Origin: Herminiimonas sp.
GTDB lineage: Bacteria > Pseudomonadota > Gammaproteobacteria > Burkholderiales > Burkholderiaceae
Length of the DNA stretch: 64,000 bases
Reading direction: 5' to 3'
NCBI RefSeq assembly: GCF_030655415.1
Contig: NZ_JAURVN010000014.1
Location: 1 to 64,000 of the forward strand
A program made the translations under genes and the position numbers. Positions 50,407 to 59,734 of the stretch are shown here, piece by piece (position 1 is the stretch's first letter; every line of letters begins with the position of its first letter). The notes under the pieces were generated by a model. It ran no database searches and was not told where the DNA came from. It saw nothing but the letters and a program-made list of their open reading frames with translations.

Positions 50407-51102
50407 ATGTTTATTCCCCATTTTTCCAAGTCTGTCATTGCCGCTTCGTTGGTATGCGCCACATCGTTTGCCTGGGCTTTTTCTTTGGCCGACGTCAGCA
50501 ACAAGGATGCGACCAGCGGCGTCAAGGCTGCATTGGAAAAAGGCGCGACGGTTGCTGTCGCCAAACTCGGTGTTGAAAACGGTTTTCTGAATAACGACAA
50601 AGTGAAAATCGGTTTGCCTGCTTCATTAGAAAAAGCCATGCCGCTATTACGCATGACCGGCCAAGGCAAGAAGATCGATGAGTTGCAGGTATCGATGAAC
50701 CACGCTGCCGAATCGGCAGTGGCATTGGCGAAGCCTATGTTGCTGGATGCAGTGAAGTCGATGTCGGTGACCGATGCAAAGAATATTCTGACTGGTGGCG
50801 AAACCTCGGTAACAGATTTCTTCCGTCAAAAAACAGGCACGCCTTTGAGCGCAAAATTCTTGCCGGTCGTGAAGAAAATCACAGACGGTAACGGTTTGTC
50901 ATCGCAATACAATGCCGTGATGGGCAAGGCCAGCGCCAGCGGTCTGGTATCGAAAGAAGAAGCCACCGTTGAAACCTATGTGACCAAGCGTGCGCTGGAT
51001 GGTCTTTACACCATTATTGCCGATGAAGAAAAAGCGATTCGTGCTGATCCGGTTGGAACAGGTAGCGCGATTCTGGGCAAGGTGTTTGGCGCAGTGAAGT
51101 AA
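50407..51102 (+). CDS. DUF4197 family exported protein
   Basis: This 231-residue protein has a signal peptide (MFIPHFSKSVIAASLVCATSFAWA before FSLADVS) and matches DUF4197: GVKAALEKGA, NGFLNNDKVKIGLP, LTGGETSVTDFFRQKT and YVTKRALDGLYTIIADEEKAIRADPVGTGS. The family is common in proteobacteria and its role is unknown. ATG 50407 follows an AGGAGA ribosome site; the frame opens earlier, overlapping ligE, without homology. Confidence 0.9.
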   Translation: MFIPHFSKSVIAASLVCATSFAWAFSLADVSNKDATSGVKAALEKGATVAVAKLGVENGFLNNDKVKIGLPASLEKAMPLLRMTGQGKKIDELQVSMNHAAESAVALAKPMLLDAVKSMSVTDAKNILTGGETSVTDFFRQKTGTPLSAKFLPVVKKITDGNGLSSQYNAVMGKASASGLVSKEEATVETYVTKRALDGLYTIIADEEKAIRADPVGTGSAILGKVFGAVK

Positions 51103-51117
51103 TAAGCTGGCACTCAT

Positions 51118-51146
51118 AAAAAACGGCGCGTGATGCGCCGTTTTTT
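51118..51146 (+). terminator. Rho-independent terminator after the DUF4197 gene
   Basis: AAAAAACGGCGC (51118-51129) and GCGCCGTTTTTT (51135-51146) pair perfectly around GTGAT. The T- and A-runs would let it also serve the convergent gene. Confidence 0.93.
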
Positions 51147-51173
51147 TATTGTAAGTCTTCTTTTTAAACGTGC

Positions 51174-52178
51174 TTAAAAACCTTCCAGCACAATTTTCCC
51201 TTTTGCCGTATTGCTCTCCAATAGTGTGTGGGCACGGCGCAAGTTGGCGGCGTTGATGGTGCCGAAGTTTTCCGCGATCGTGGTTTTGATGGTGCCGGTG
51301 TCGATCAAGCGAGCGATTTCATTCAGCAGATCATGTTGCTTTTGCATGTCGGGCGTCTCGAACATCGAACGCGTGAACATGAATTCCCAATGTAGCGAGA
51401 CGCTCTTGCGCTTTAACTTCATTACATCCAGCGAGGCTGGATCGTCGATCAACGCGAACTTGCCTTGCGGTGCAATGGCCTCGACGATTTCGCTCAGATG
51501 TTTGTCAGTCTGGTTCAGGCTGGCGACGTATTGCACATTATCAAAGCCGATCTTTTTCAGTTCTTGCGATAAAGGTTTGGAATGGTCGATCACATGATGT
51601 GCGCCAAGATTGCGCACCCATTGTTCTGTTTCCGGGCGCGACGCCGTGCCGATCACGGTGAGACCGGTTAACTTGCGTGCGAGTTGAACCAGTATCGAGC
51701 CGACGCCGCCTGCCGCACCGATGACGAGCAGTGCACCGGTCGACTGAGCATTGACGCCAAGCCGATCGAACAGCAATTCCCATGCAGTGATGGATGTCAG
51801 TGGCAATGCGGCAGCTTTTGCAAATGTATGTGAGCCCGGCATGTGGCCGACGATGCGTTCATCGACCAGATGCAATTCGCTATTGGTGCCGGGGCGCGTC
51901 AACGAGCCTGCATAAAAAACGCGATCGCCCGGTTTGAACAGGCTGACTTGATCGCCCACTGCACGCACGATGCCGGCCGCATCCCAGCCGATTACCTTGT
52001 ATTCGCCGTCAGGCGGATTCGCGCTTGAGCGGACTTTGACGTCCACCGGATTAACCGAAATCGCCTTGATCTCGACCAGCAAGTCGCGACCTTGCGCAAT
52101 CGGATCTGGCAATGTTATGTCCAGCAGTGCTTGGTCATCGGTAATCGGCAAGGCCTTTTGGTATGCAATGGCTTTCAT
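51174..52178 (-). CDS. Zinc-type alcohol dehydrogenase-like/quinone oxidoreductase family protein
   Basis: This 334-residue medium-chain dehydrogenase has an N-terminal GroES-like fold (AISVNPVDVKVR, VIGWDAAGIVRAVG, FKPGDRVFYAG) and an NADPH-binding Rossmann fold (VIGAAGGVGSILVQLAR near 150). The Cys and His zinc ligands of classic alcohol dehydrogenases are missing, so it is closer to the quinone-oxidoreductase-like group. The electron acceptor is unknown. It is divergent from a LysR gene that probably controls it. Confidence 0.9.
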   Translation of the reverse strand: MKAIAYQKALPITDDQALLDITLPDPIAQGRDLLVEIKAISVNPVDVKVRSSANPPDGEYKVIGWDAAGIVRAVGDQVSLFKPGDRVFYAGSLTRPGTNSELHLVDERIVGHMPGSHTFAKAAALPLTSITAWELLFDRLGVNAQSTGALLVIGAAGGVGSILVQLARKLTGLTVIGTASRPETEQWVRNLGAHHVIDHSKPLSQELKKIGFDNVQYVASLNQTDKHLSEIVEAIAPQGKFALIDDPASLDVMKLKRKSVSLHWEFMFTRSMFETPDMQKQHDLLNEIARLIDTGTIKTTIAENFGTINAANLRRAHTLLESNTAKGKIVLEGF

Positions 52179-52304
52179 TTGAATCTTCCTTTTTTAGTTT
52201 GGCGGGCTATCTGCCCATAAAGCTGCTGAACCCATGCGATGCAGTTTCCGCTATATTCTCTTTATTGAAAATACGTTGAATTAACTATCACTTTCAAAAA
52301 TAAA

Positions 52305-53210
52305 ATGAAAATACCGCGTAGTGAAGATTTGATGTTGTTCGTCCGAGCCGCCGATTGCGGTGGTTTGTCCGTTGCCGCACGTGAACTTGGTATTGAGCCT
52401 GCGGCAGCTAGCGCGGCATTGAAGCGACTGGAAACAGCATTGGGCGTGCGCTTGTTTGTACGTTCGACGCGCAGTCTGCGTTTGACTGCGGATGGCGAGC
52501 AGTATCTGGTGCACGCGCGGAATGTTTTGCTGGCGCTGGAGGAAGGCGCCGCGAGTCTGGTGCGGAATCAGCAAACCATAGGCGGCGAATTGAATCTGTC
52601 GATTCCATCTGATCTTGGACGCAATATCCTGTTGCCGTGGCTGGATGAATTCCAGATTTTGCATCCGGATATTCGATTCAGAATACGCGTCAGTGATCGT
52701 CTGGCCGATTTGTATCGGCAAACCGTAGATATCGCGATTCGATATGGCGCGCCGGAAGATTCCAGCATGGTGGCTTTGCCGCTGGTACCGGACAATCGGC
52801 GCGTGTTGTGCGCATCGCCTGATTATTTCCAACGATATGGCATGCCGAAATCTGTCAGCGACTTATCCAGCCATAACTGCTTGCGCTTTGTATTGGGCGA
52901 AGCGGTGCATGAGCGTTGGACCTTCCACAAGAACAAGAAGATCGAAGCAGTCACCGTGCTAGGGGACCGCGTATCCGACGATGCAGATCTGGTACGGCGC
53001 TGGGCAATCGCGGGAAGAGGGCTGGCGTACAAATCCCGACTGGATGTCAGCCGGGATTTGAGCGAAGGAAGACTGGTTGCCGCGTTGACCGGCTATCAGG
53101 GCGAAGCGGCACCCGTGAATCTGGTGTGCACGCATCGCCTGATGTTGTCGCCGGCAGTGGTCGCGCTCAGAGATTTTTTGCGACCGCGACTGGCGGCATT
53201 GATCGCTTAG
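52305..53210 (+). CDS. LysR-family transcriptional regulator
   Basis: This 301-residue regulator has a winged helix-turn-helix at 1-65 (FVRAADCGGLSVAARELGIEPAAASAALKRLETALGVRLFVRSTRSLRLT) and an effector domain from about 90. It is divergent from the alcohol dehydrogenase-like gene, with 126 bases between the starts, the usual arrangement of a LysR activator and its target. The inducer is not known. It converges with the SDR gene at 53233. Confidence 0.92.
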   Translation: MKIPRSEDLMLFVRAADCGGLSVAARELGIEPAAASAALKRLETALGVRLFVRSTRSLRLTADGEQYLVHARNVLLALEEGAASLVRNQQTIGGELNLSIPSDLGRNILLPWLDEFQILHPDIRFRIRVSDRLADLYRQTVDIAIRYGAPEDSSMVALPLVPDNRRVLCASPDYFQRYGMPKSVSDLSSHNCLRFVLGEAVHERWTFHKNKKIEAVTVLGDRVSDDADLVRRWAIAGRGLAYKSRLDVSRDLSEGRLVAALTGYQGEAAPVNLVCTHRLMLSPAVVALRDFLRPRLAALIA

Positions 53211-53232
53211 ATTTTCAAACTATCCCGAAAAA

Positions 53233-54132
53233 TCAGACCGCCATATCCTTGCTGATCCAGTCGAAAACCGAGGTATGGGTTGGCTTCCAGCCCAGTTCCT
53301 TGCGCGCCTTCGCTGCAGTGACGCGACTGTTGGAGCCGAAGGAATACACTGCGTGGCCGAATCCCCATTCCTTGATAGCTTCTTCAACTGGCCATGATTG
53401 CGGCGCGCCTAGCTTGAGGCGTTTAGCAATAGCGGCAACAATGTCTGCATACGACGCTTCGCCGTTCTCGACGAAGTAGAAAGAGCCAGCTGGCGCATTT
53501 TTCAAGGCAAGTAAGTACAGTTCGACGACATCGGTGATGTGCACGTTGGACCAGACGTTGACGCCTTTGCCGACATAGCGTGCGATGCCGCTTTTCTTCG
53601 CTTGAGAAACCAAGGGCGGGATTTGTACGCTGTTCGCGCTGGCTCCCAAGCCTGTGCCGTAGATCATCGTGTTGCACAAGATGACCGAGCGCACGCCGCG
53701 TTGCGCTGCATCGACGATCAGTTTGTCGAGCGCTGCGCGGGCAGCTTTTTCAGGGACGATGGTGACGGGTGTGTCTTCGGCAAATACCTTGTCCGACTTC
53801 CATTCGCCGCGCGCATCGTCGCCGATCACGCTGGAACCGCTGGTGTGAACGAAGGCTTTGCCCGAACCTTCAAGTGCGTTGAGCATGGTGGTTACCGAAG
53901 CCAAGTGGTCAGAGCTGGCGGCGTTGATAACGGCGTCGGCCTGTTTTGCTTCGCGCGTCAGGATGTCGCTGTCTTCCAGCGTGCCGACTACCGGAACTAT
54001 GCCGAGTTGCTTGACGCGCTCGGCTTGTTCTTGTGTACGGACCAAGCCGCGGACTGTGTAACCTTCTTTGAGCAGACGCGCTGCGACTGAGCCGCCGATA
54101 TAACCTGCTGCGCCGGTGATGAATACGTTCAT
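53233..54132 (-). CDS. NAD(P)-dependent epimerase/short-chain dehydrogenase-like protein
   Basis: This 299-residue extended short-chain dehydrogenase begins with the Rossmann motif VFITGAAGYIGGSVAARLL (GxxGxxG). It lacks the usual Tyr-x-x-x-Lys at the expected place; NTMIYGTGLG is the nearest stretch, so catalysis is uncertain. It belongs to the atypical NAD-dependent epimerase group (NmrA/SDRa-like). It is divergent from the broken LysR gene at 54299, which would have been its regulator. Confidence 0.88.
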   Translation of the reverse strand: MNVFITGAAGYIGGSVAARLLKEGYTVRGLVRTQEQAERVKQLGIVPVVGTLEDSDILTREAKQADAVINAASSDHLASVTTMLNALEGSGKAFVHTSGSSVIGDDARGEWKSDKVFAEDTPVTIVPEKAARAALDKLIVDAAQRGVRSVILCNTMIYGTGLGASANSVQIPPLVSQAKKSGIARYVGKGVNVWSNVHITDVVELYLLALKNAPAGSFYFVENGEASYADIVAAIAKRLKLGAPQSWPVEEAIKEWGFGHAVYSFGSNSRVTAAKARKELGWKPTHTSVFDWISKDMAV

Positions 54133-54298
54133 GTTTTTATCCTTTTATAGAGTTGTTCTATCTGTTGGGCTTGTTCCGCGCCAGAGTTTTTGGCTATAGA
54201 AGCAAACGCATGGACGTACTATGCCGGGATTTATTGTTGAGAAAAATAGCTGTACTATCAAAACATACTTTCATTGAAATCAACAATAGAGCTGACGC

Positions 54299-55179
54299 AT
54301 GGATATCAATTCAGACGATTTAAAGACCTTTGTCACGGTAGTCGACAGCGGGACTTTGGGTGCGGCAGCGACCAATCTCGGCCAAACCACTTCGGCAGTT
54401 AGTCGCGCCTTGTCGCGGCTGGAAGAAAAACTGGCGACGTCTTTGCTGACGCGCACCACGCGCCGCATGGAATTGACTGACGAAGGCCATCTGCTATTAA
54501 AAAAGGCGCGCAGCATCTTGGCGGCAATGGATGAGGCGGAAGAAGCGATACGCGTGCGGCGTCAAAGGCCGAGTGGTCGGTTGCGGATCGATGCGGCGGC
54601 GCCATTTATCCTGCATGCAATCGTGCCGCATGTGGCCGAGTTCCGCGCGCTGTATCCCGAAATCACGCTGGAACTGACCAGTAACGATCAGGTGGCCGAC
54701 TTGCTTGAACATCGCACTGACATCGCGATACGGATCGGGACTTTGCAGGATTCCACCTTGCATGCGCGCGCCTTGAACTCAAATCCGCTGTATTATTGGC
54801 GAGTCCTGAATACCTGGAAAAGCATGGCACGCCGAAAACGCCGGAAGAATTGGCGCAGCATCAGTTGTTGGGATTTCTGCAATTTGAAACGGGGAACGCG
54901 TGGCCGATACGACATAGTGGTGGCGAAACCCTGATCGTCACGCCGTCGATTTTTGCATCAAGCGGTGAGACTTTGCGTGCTCTGGCTTTACACGGGCAGG
55001 GCATTGCGAGCCTGGCGGACTTCATGACAAGGGAAGATATTGCGGCTGGTCGGCTGGTGAAAATCCTTGAGGATTACTACACGGGGTACCGCCAACCGAT
55101 CCATGCGGTGTATTACCGGAATACGCAGCTGTCACGGCGTATCAGTTGTTTCCTGGAATTTTTACAGAAGAAATTGTAG
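54299..55179 (+). pseudogene. LysR-family regulator interrupted by a frameshift
   Basis: The first frame (54299 on) encodes a normal LysR helix-turn-helix and the start of the effector domain, up to LNSNPLYY near 54795. The rest of the effector domain (LASPEYLEKHGTPKTPEEL... to LQKKL) continues in another frame to 55179. Adding one T at 54796-54797 (TATTATTGG to TATTATTTGG) would restore an unbroken protein of about 293 residues. It is either a recent single-base deletion or a sequencing error. It is divergent from the epimerase-like gene at 54132. Confidence 0.85.
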
Positions 55180-55227
55180 TAATTTACTGTTTAAAAACAA
55201 TAAATTAAGGCTGAAATTTAATGTTAT

Positions 55228-55794
55228 TTACTCGTTTTCTTTAATGCTGGTTGATGGCTGAAAACACCAATGCCAAGGCTCGTATATAAATCCTAAAGTG
55301 TTATCGCGCGGGTAAGACAGCGTAAATCCAAAGCGCCCCGCATGTTCTTGCAGCCAATGATATGCGGCGGTACTTTCGAACTCTTCTTCAGTTGCCACGC
55401 AACCCGGCGTATTGATATCGATCGCGCAACCGGTGTGATGTTCGCTGTAACCGGGCGGTGCGCTCAGCGTCAAAATCTTTTCAATCGGCATGTTGCGATC
55501 CAGCTTGTTCTGGATGATTTCAATTTGCCGGTCGATGGAACGGAAGGCCGAGACGACTTCTAGAATCACATCGTCTTCCAAAGCTGCCGCTTTCATTCTG
55601 GCCCAAGCTGCAGCGGTCGCCGGCGTCATCATGTACTCGCGACCATCGGCATCAATCTCGCCGATTGCCAGTTCCTGTGCTTCCAGATAAAACGGCAATT
55701 TCTTGTGCGCGATCAGTTCCAGCGCGATCCCCAGCTTTGCCAGTTCGCGGTTGATGCGGTTCTCGTACTCGTGATTTCTGATTTCGTTTTTCAT
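55228..55794 (-). CDS. M15-family D-alanyl-D-alanine carboxypeptidase-like protein (VanY type)
   Basis: This 188-residue putative zinc peptidase has the M15B motifs SEHHTGCAIDI (S-x-H-x(3)-A-x-D zinc ligands) and YEPWHW (Glu and His). Such enzymes trim the terminal D-Ala of peptidoglycan stems. No signal peptide or membrane helix is seen at the start (MKNEIRNHEYENRINREL), which is odd for an enzyme whose substrate lies outside the cytoplasm. It may use a different start, be released otherwise, or act on cytosolic precursors. Confidence 0.85.
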   Translation of the reverse strand: MKNEIRNHEYENRINRELAKLGIALELIAHKKLPFYLEAQELAIGEIDADGREYMMTPATAAAWARMKAAALEDDVILEVVSAFRSIDRQIEIIQNKLDRNMPIEKILTLSAPPGYSEHHTGCAIDINTPGCVATEEEFESTAAYHWLQEHAGRFGFTLSYPRDNTLGFIYEPWHWCFQPSTSIKENE

Positions 55795-55947
55795 GCAATT
55801 CTTTAGTTCTGTAGCGGCAGATAAGCCAGCTTACGTTGGAATGTGGATGTCTGCAAATCCACGCCGCTTATGAATTTGTCCGCGAGCATTCTCGACCAGC
55901 ATCGAACTACGTTATGATGCCAGCCAAAGAAAACTATGAGGTGACAC

Positions 55948-56538
55948 GTGAACTTGAAGATGAAGAAGAATTCAATTTTTGGCTTATTGCTGCGCACCGA
56001 ATGGTGGGTGAGCGGTGCGATTGCGGTGGTCATTGGCATTATTGCGTGGGCATTGATGCCACGACAATATGCGCTGTACGGTGTTTTTACTGGCATGCCA
56101 TTCATGGTCGTCTCCCTGATGGTGTTATGGCGCAAACGCGGCGAACCGAGTTCGGCACGCGTGGCGGAAATCATGCAGGCAGCGCGGGCAATGTCCTGGA
56201 AGGATTTTTCAGTAGAGATCGAACGGGCGTTGGTACGCGATGGTTTTGAAGTGACGCGTATAGACCAGCCACACGCTGATTTCTCCATCACTAGTTCGGG
56301 CCGCAAGGCGCTAGTTAGTTGCAAACGCTGGAAAGCGGCGAGCAATGGCATAGAACCTTTGCGCGATTTGCATAATGCGGTAGAGGCGGGCGGTGCCGAT
56401 TACTCGTTTTACATCACGGCTGGCGAATTTACGCCGAATGCGATGCAGTTCGCGGTTGCTCACAAAATGCGTTTGGTGCATGGTGCGGGTCTGGCCAAGT
56501 TGTTGCGTGAAATGACTGTCGCCAAGAGCAAGGCTTAA
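55948..56538 (+). CDS. Membrane-anchored Mrr-like restriction endonuclease-fold protein
   Basis: This 196-residue protein has two hydrophobic segments (about 20-40 and 45-62), then a cytosolic Mrr_cat-type domain (about 85-190). The PD-(D/E)xK core is partly present: HADFSI supplies the Asp and VSCKRWK the Lys, but Ser stands where Gln or Glu usually precedes the Cys-Lys. DxSLYITxG-like YSFYITAGEFTPNA matches the family end. Start is GTG 55948, with ATG at 55960 possible. It may be a nuclease held at the membrane, or an inactive relative. Confidence 0.8.
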   Translation: MNLKMKKNSIFGLLLRTEWWVSGAIAVVIGIIAWALMPRQYALYGVFTGMPFMVVSLMVLWRKRGEPSSARVAEIMQAARAMSWKDFSVEIERALVRDGFEVTRIDQPHADFSITSSGRKALVSCKRWKAASNGIEPLRDLHNAVEAGGADYSFYITAGEFTPNAMQFAVAHKMRLVHGAGLAKLLREMTVAKSKA

Positions 56539-56612
56539 AATATTGCAATTGGCGTCCAGCTTGCGCTGATAGACACAAATGGTCTTTATGAAAGGCCATT
56601 AACGTTTTAACT

Positions 56613-56640
56613 AACCCGGCCTTCAGCCGGGTTTTCATTT
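56613..56640 (+). terminator. Rho-independent terminator
   Basis: AACCCGGC (56613-56620) and GCCGGGTT (56626-56633) form an 8-base stem with a 5-base loop, followed by a T-rich run. It lies about 75 bases after the Mrr-like gene. Confidence 0.85.
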
Positions 56641-56709
56641 TGAAGCATAGATTTTTTGTAGCGAACAAGCTGTGAGCGAGCATTTCGACAAAGCGTTGTC
56701 AAAATTAAA

Positions 56710-56728
56710 TATATCATCTTGTGATATA
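56710..56728. promoter_or_regulatory. Possible MarR operator
   Basis: TATATCA (56710-56716) and TGATATA (56722-56728) are perfect inverted half-sites with a 5-base centre, about 60 bases before the marR-type gene. MarR proteins bind AT-rich palindromes of this size, often autoregulating. Confidence 0.45.
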
Positions 56729-56786
56729 GTTGGCGCTTTCATCCTTATCCGGTATTGGGCAAAAAGCCTGATATTGAGCGACGAAC

Positions 56787-57221
56787 ATGACGACCACACC
56801 ACCGTTGGAACAAGCTGATTTTGAAGCGCTTTCTGAATTCCGCTATCAGTTGCGGCGCTTCTTGCGTTTCAGTGAAGATGCCGCGCAAGAGGCTGGCCTG
56901 ACGCCGCTGCACTATCTGGTTTTGCTGCATATCAAGGGTTTCCCTGGGCAGGATTGGGCGACGGTTGGTCAATTGGCCGAACGCTTGCAAATCCAGCATC
57001 ACGGCGCGGTGGCATTGGTATCGCGCTGCGAAAAAGCCGGTTTGGTAACACGTACTCCGGGTCTGGAAGACAGACGGCAAGTCCGCGTCAAGCTGACTGC
57101 CGTTGGCGAAAAGCAGTTGCGACATCTGGCGGAGCTGCATCGGAATGAATTGCGCTCCTTGTCGAACGTCTTCAAGGTGGCGCGCATTTCGGCCTTCAAC
57201 GATAGCGGGAATGGCGCTTGA
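56787..57221 (+). CDS. MarR-family transcriptional regulator
   Basis: This 144-residue winged-helix regulator has FLRFSEDAAQEAGLTPLHYLVLLHIKG, a recognition region WATVGQLAERLQIQHHGAVALVSRCEKAGLVTR, and the wing DRRQVRVKLTAVGEKQL. MarR proteins are dimers that release DNA on binding small phenolic or oxidant ligands. It lies 87 bases ahead of the CLC-type channel gene on the same strand and probably controls that gene and itself. Confidence 0.9.
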   Translation: MTTTPPLEQADFEALSEFRYQLRRFLRFSEDAAQEAGLTPLHYLVLLHIKGFPGQDWATVGQLAERLQIQHHGAVALVSRCEKAGLVTRTPGLEDRRQVRVKLTAVGEKQLRHLAELHRNELRSLSNVFKVARISAFNDSGNGA

Positions 57222-57307
57222 TCAGACGTTCTTGATCGCAGCGTCCTGAGGATTTTCTGTCGCGTTGGTCAGCGCTACACACAAACATTCAAGCGAGCAT
57301 TTTTCTT

Positions 57308-59071
57308 ATGCAAACTCATAAAAATCATGAGCATCAAGGTGCGCATCAGCGTGACTTTTCTTTCGATAAGCGGATTCTTCTTCTGTGCCTGATTGCAGTC
57401 GTGATTGGCGCCGTCAGTACTGTTGCAGCTTACGTGCTGTTGAACTCGATTCATTTCTTCACCAATCTGTTCTTTTTCCAAACCTTGTCGTTTGAAGATC
57501 GTTCGCCTGCAGGGAACACATTAGGTTTATGGGTGATCGCGGTGCCGGTGGCTGGTGGGCTGATCGCCGGTTTGATTGCGCGCTACGGTTCGGACAAGGT
57601 GCGCGGTCATGGGATCCCCGAAGCGATAGAGGCGATTCTGTTTAAGAAAAGCCAGATGTCACCCAAGGTCGCAGTACTCAAGCCGTTGACTTCCGGCATT
57701 GTGATTGGCAGTGGCGGCCCGTTCGGTGCCGAAGGGCCGATCATCATGACGGGTGGTGCCATAGGATCCTTGATCGCACAGAATTTTTCGATGAGCGCAG
57801 CGGAGCGCAAGACTTTGCTGGTGGCTGGCGCGACGGCGGGCATGACTGCCGTATTCGGCACGCCGGTTGCTGCGGTATTGCTGGCGGTCGAGTTGCTGCT
57901 GTTTGAATGGCGACCGCGTAGTTTGTTGCCGGTGATGTTGGCTTGTGCGGTTGCGGCTTTCTGCCGACCATTGCTGCTTGAGTCTGGTCCTTTGTTCCCG
58001 ATCCATACCGAACCTGTCGGTTTGGCTGCGTTCGGGATTTGTATCGTTGCGGGTTTGTTGAGTGGCGCTTTGTCGGCGGGGATGTCGGTTTCGCTGTATC
58101 AGGTGGAAGACTGGTTCGGCAAATTGCCGCTGCACTGGATGTGGTGGTCAGCGATCGGTGGTTTGGTGGTCGGCATAGGCGGCTACTTTGAGCCGCGCGC
58201 ATTGGGTGTTGGCTACGATGTCATTTCGGATTTATTGAATAACCGGATGTTGTTATCGGCAGCCTTGTCCTTGCTGGTGGTCAAGGCAGTGATCTGGGTA
58301 GTGGCTTTGGGCTCGGGTACTTCGGGCGGTGTGTTGGCACCGTTGTTGATGTTGGGTGCGGGCTTGGGCGCAGTCATTTCCAGTTTGGTGCCGGGTAGCG
58401 ATCCGACTTTATGGCCGCTCGTATGTATGGCGGCAGTATTGGCTGGCGTGTTGGGCGCGCCTTTGACGGCGGCGATTTTTGCGCTGGGGTTGACGGGCGA
58501 CTTCAATGCCTTGCTACCTTTGTTGCTGGCGACTGGTGTTTCCTACGGTTTCACGGTGTTGGTGATGCGCCGTTCGATCATGACGGAAAAGATAGCGCGC
58601 CGAGGGCTGCATATTTATCGCGAATACAGTGTCGATCCGCAAGAACGTGTCTTTGTGCATGAGGTGATGGCGACCGAGATGGTCAGCATCGCGGCTTCTT
58701 TATCCTTGACAGAGGTAGCGCGCGTTTATTTCGGCAATGAGCAAAAGCATCGCAGCTTTCCAGTAGTGGATAGAAATCAGCGCTTGTTGGGAATGCTGGA
58801 CAGGGAGTTGTTATTGAGCCGCTTGAGCGAGGATTATCCGGATCTGACGGTTGCGAGTTTGTTCGATGAGGTGCCGCAGATCGCTTTGGCAACAGAAACC
58901 TGTCAGGTGGTCAGCCGACGCATGGCGATCAAGCATGTAGAAAGATTGCCGGTCGTGAAGGATAAGGAAACGATGCAGTTGATCGGCATCATCAGCCGTA
59001 GTGACCTGGTCAAACCGTCACAGTCGGTGTTCCATGAAGAGCACGTCAGGGAACGTTTGTTCAGCCGCTGA
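57308..59071 (+). CDS. CLC-family chloride channel/antiporter with CBS domains
   Basis: This 587-residue membrane protein has the CLC signature regions: GHGIPEAIEAI (selectivity loop), GGPFGAEGPIIMTGG (gating Glu in GxEGP), and GSGTSGGVLAPLLMLGAGLG. Each is slightly variant from ClC-ec1 (GSGIP, GREGP, GIFAP). A CBS pair (about 455-575) follows the membrane part, with HEVMATEMVSI and GIISRSDLVK, suggesting nucleotide control. Members move chloride, nitrate or fluoride. The gating Glu favours antiport of chloride; no fluoride-type Met motif is seen. Confidence 0.92.
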   Translation: MQTHKNHEHQGAHQRDFSFDKRILLLCLIAVVIGAVSTVAAYVLLNSIHFFTNLFFFQTLSFEDRSPAGNTLGLWVIAVPVAGGLIAGLIARYGSDKVRGHGIPEAIEAILFKKSQMSPKVAVLKPLTSGIVIGSGGPFGAEGPIIMTGGAIGSLIAQNFSMSAAERKTLLVAGATAGMTAVFGTPVAAVLLAVELLLFEWRPRSLLPVMLACAVAAFCRPLLLESGPLFPIHTEPVGLAAFGICIVAGLLSGALSAGMSVSLYQVEDWFGKLPLHWMWWSAIGGLVVGIGGYFEPRALGVGYDVISDLLNNRMLLSAALSLLVVKAVIWVVALGSGTSGGVLAPLLMLGAGLGAVISSLVPGSDPTLWPLVCMAAVLAGVLGAPLTAAIFALGLTGDFNALLPLLLATGVSYGFTVLVMRRSIMTEKIARRGLHIYREYSVDPQERVFVHEVMATEMVSIAASLSLTEVARVYFGNEQKHRSFPVVDRNQRLLGMLDRELLLSRLSEDYPDLTVASLFDEVPQIALATETCQVVSRRMAIKHVERLPVVKDKETMQLIGIISRSDLVKPSQSVFHEEHVRERLFSR

Positions 59072-59129
59072 TGGCATGACGAGACTTACCTAATAGAGAG
59101 CAAGTCAGAACAATCATCTGAATAAAAAA

Positions 59130-59165
59130 GCGGCAGCAAGATCACTACTCTTGCTGCCGTTTTTA
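59130..59165. terminator. Bidirectional terminator between the CLC and PAS genes
   Basis: CGGCAGCAAG (59131-59140) and CTTGCTGCCG (59150-59159) form a perfect 10-base stem with a 9-base loop. A T-run follows on the plus strand, and an A-run precedes it, giving T's on the minus strand. Confidence 0.9.
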
Positions 59166-59189
59166 TATAAGTCTTACTGCTTTGCTTAT

Positions 59190-59657
59190 TTAAGCTGGTG
59201 TATCGCCGGATTTTTCAGCCAAGGCTTTTTCCAGTTCCGCAACGCGCACACGTTGCGCCTTGTCGCTGGCAAAGCGTTCGGTGATATCTCTGGCTACTGC
59301 CAGTGCACCCAGGATTTTTCCAGCCTCATCGCGCACCATGCCGAAGCTCATGTCTATGTAAATCTGACTGCCGTCTTTGTGCATGGAGCGGGTGGTCAAT
59401 ACTTTGTCGACGTATTTCATTTCGCCGGTAGCGACGGCATGATCGAAACCTTTGTTATGCGCTCCCAGCATGCGTTCCGGAATGATGATATCCAGCGGAC
59501 CGCCGATGACGTCAGCCGCGGCGTGGCCGAAAATACGTTCCGCGCCGCTATTCCAAACCTGGATCAAGCCAGCGTGATCGGCAAAAATGATGGCGTCCGG
59601 TGCTTGATCAACGATCGCTTTGGATAGGGCCAGATTCAGATCGCTAGTGTTATTCAT
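59190..59657 (-). CDS. Stand-alone PAS domain protein
   Basis: This 155-residue protein is essentially one PAS domain (about 10-130): IVDQAPDAIIFADHAGLIQVWNSGAERIFGHAAADVIG, then a PAC end ALAVARDITERFA, with a short charged helix after it. There is no output domain. Small PAS proteins of this type are sensory modules that work through partners. It lies 78 bases downstream of the HPP-CBS gene, on the same strand. Confidence 0.87.
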   Translation of the reverse strand: MNNTSDLNLALSKAIVDQAPDAIIFADHAGLIQVWNSGAERIFGHAAADVIGGPLDIIIPERMLGAHNKGFDHAVATGEMKYVDKVLTTRSMHKDGSQIYIDMSFGMVRDEAGKILGALAVARDITERFASDKAQRVRVAELEKALAEKSGDTPA

Positions 59658-59734
59658 TGTTTGTTCTCCTGTAATTCATTCTGATCTGCGTCGCTATAGT
59701 GCATGTGCACAAAATAGGATCGCGTATTAGTACT

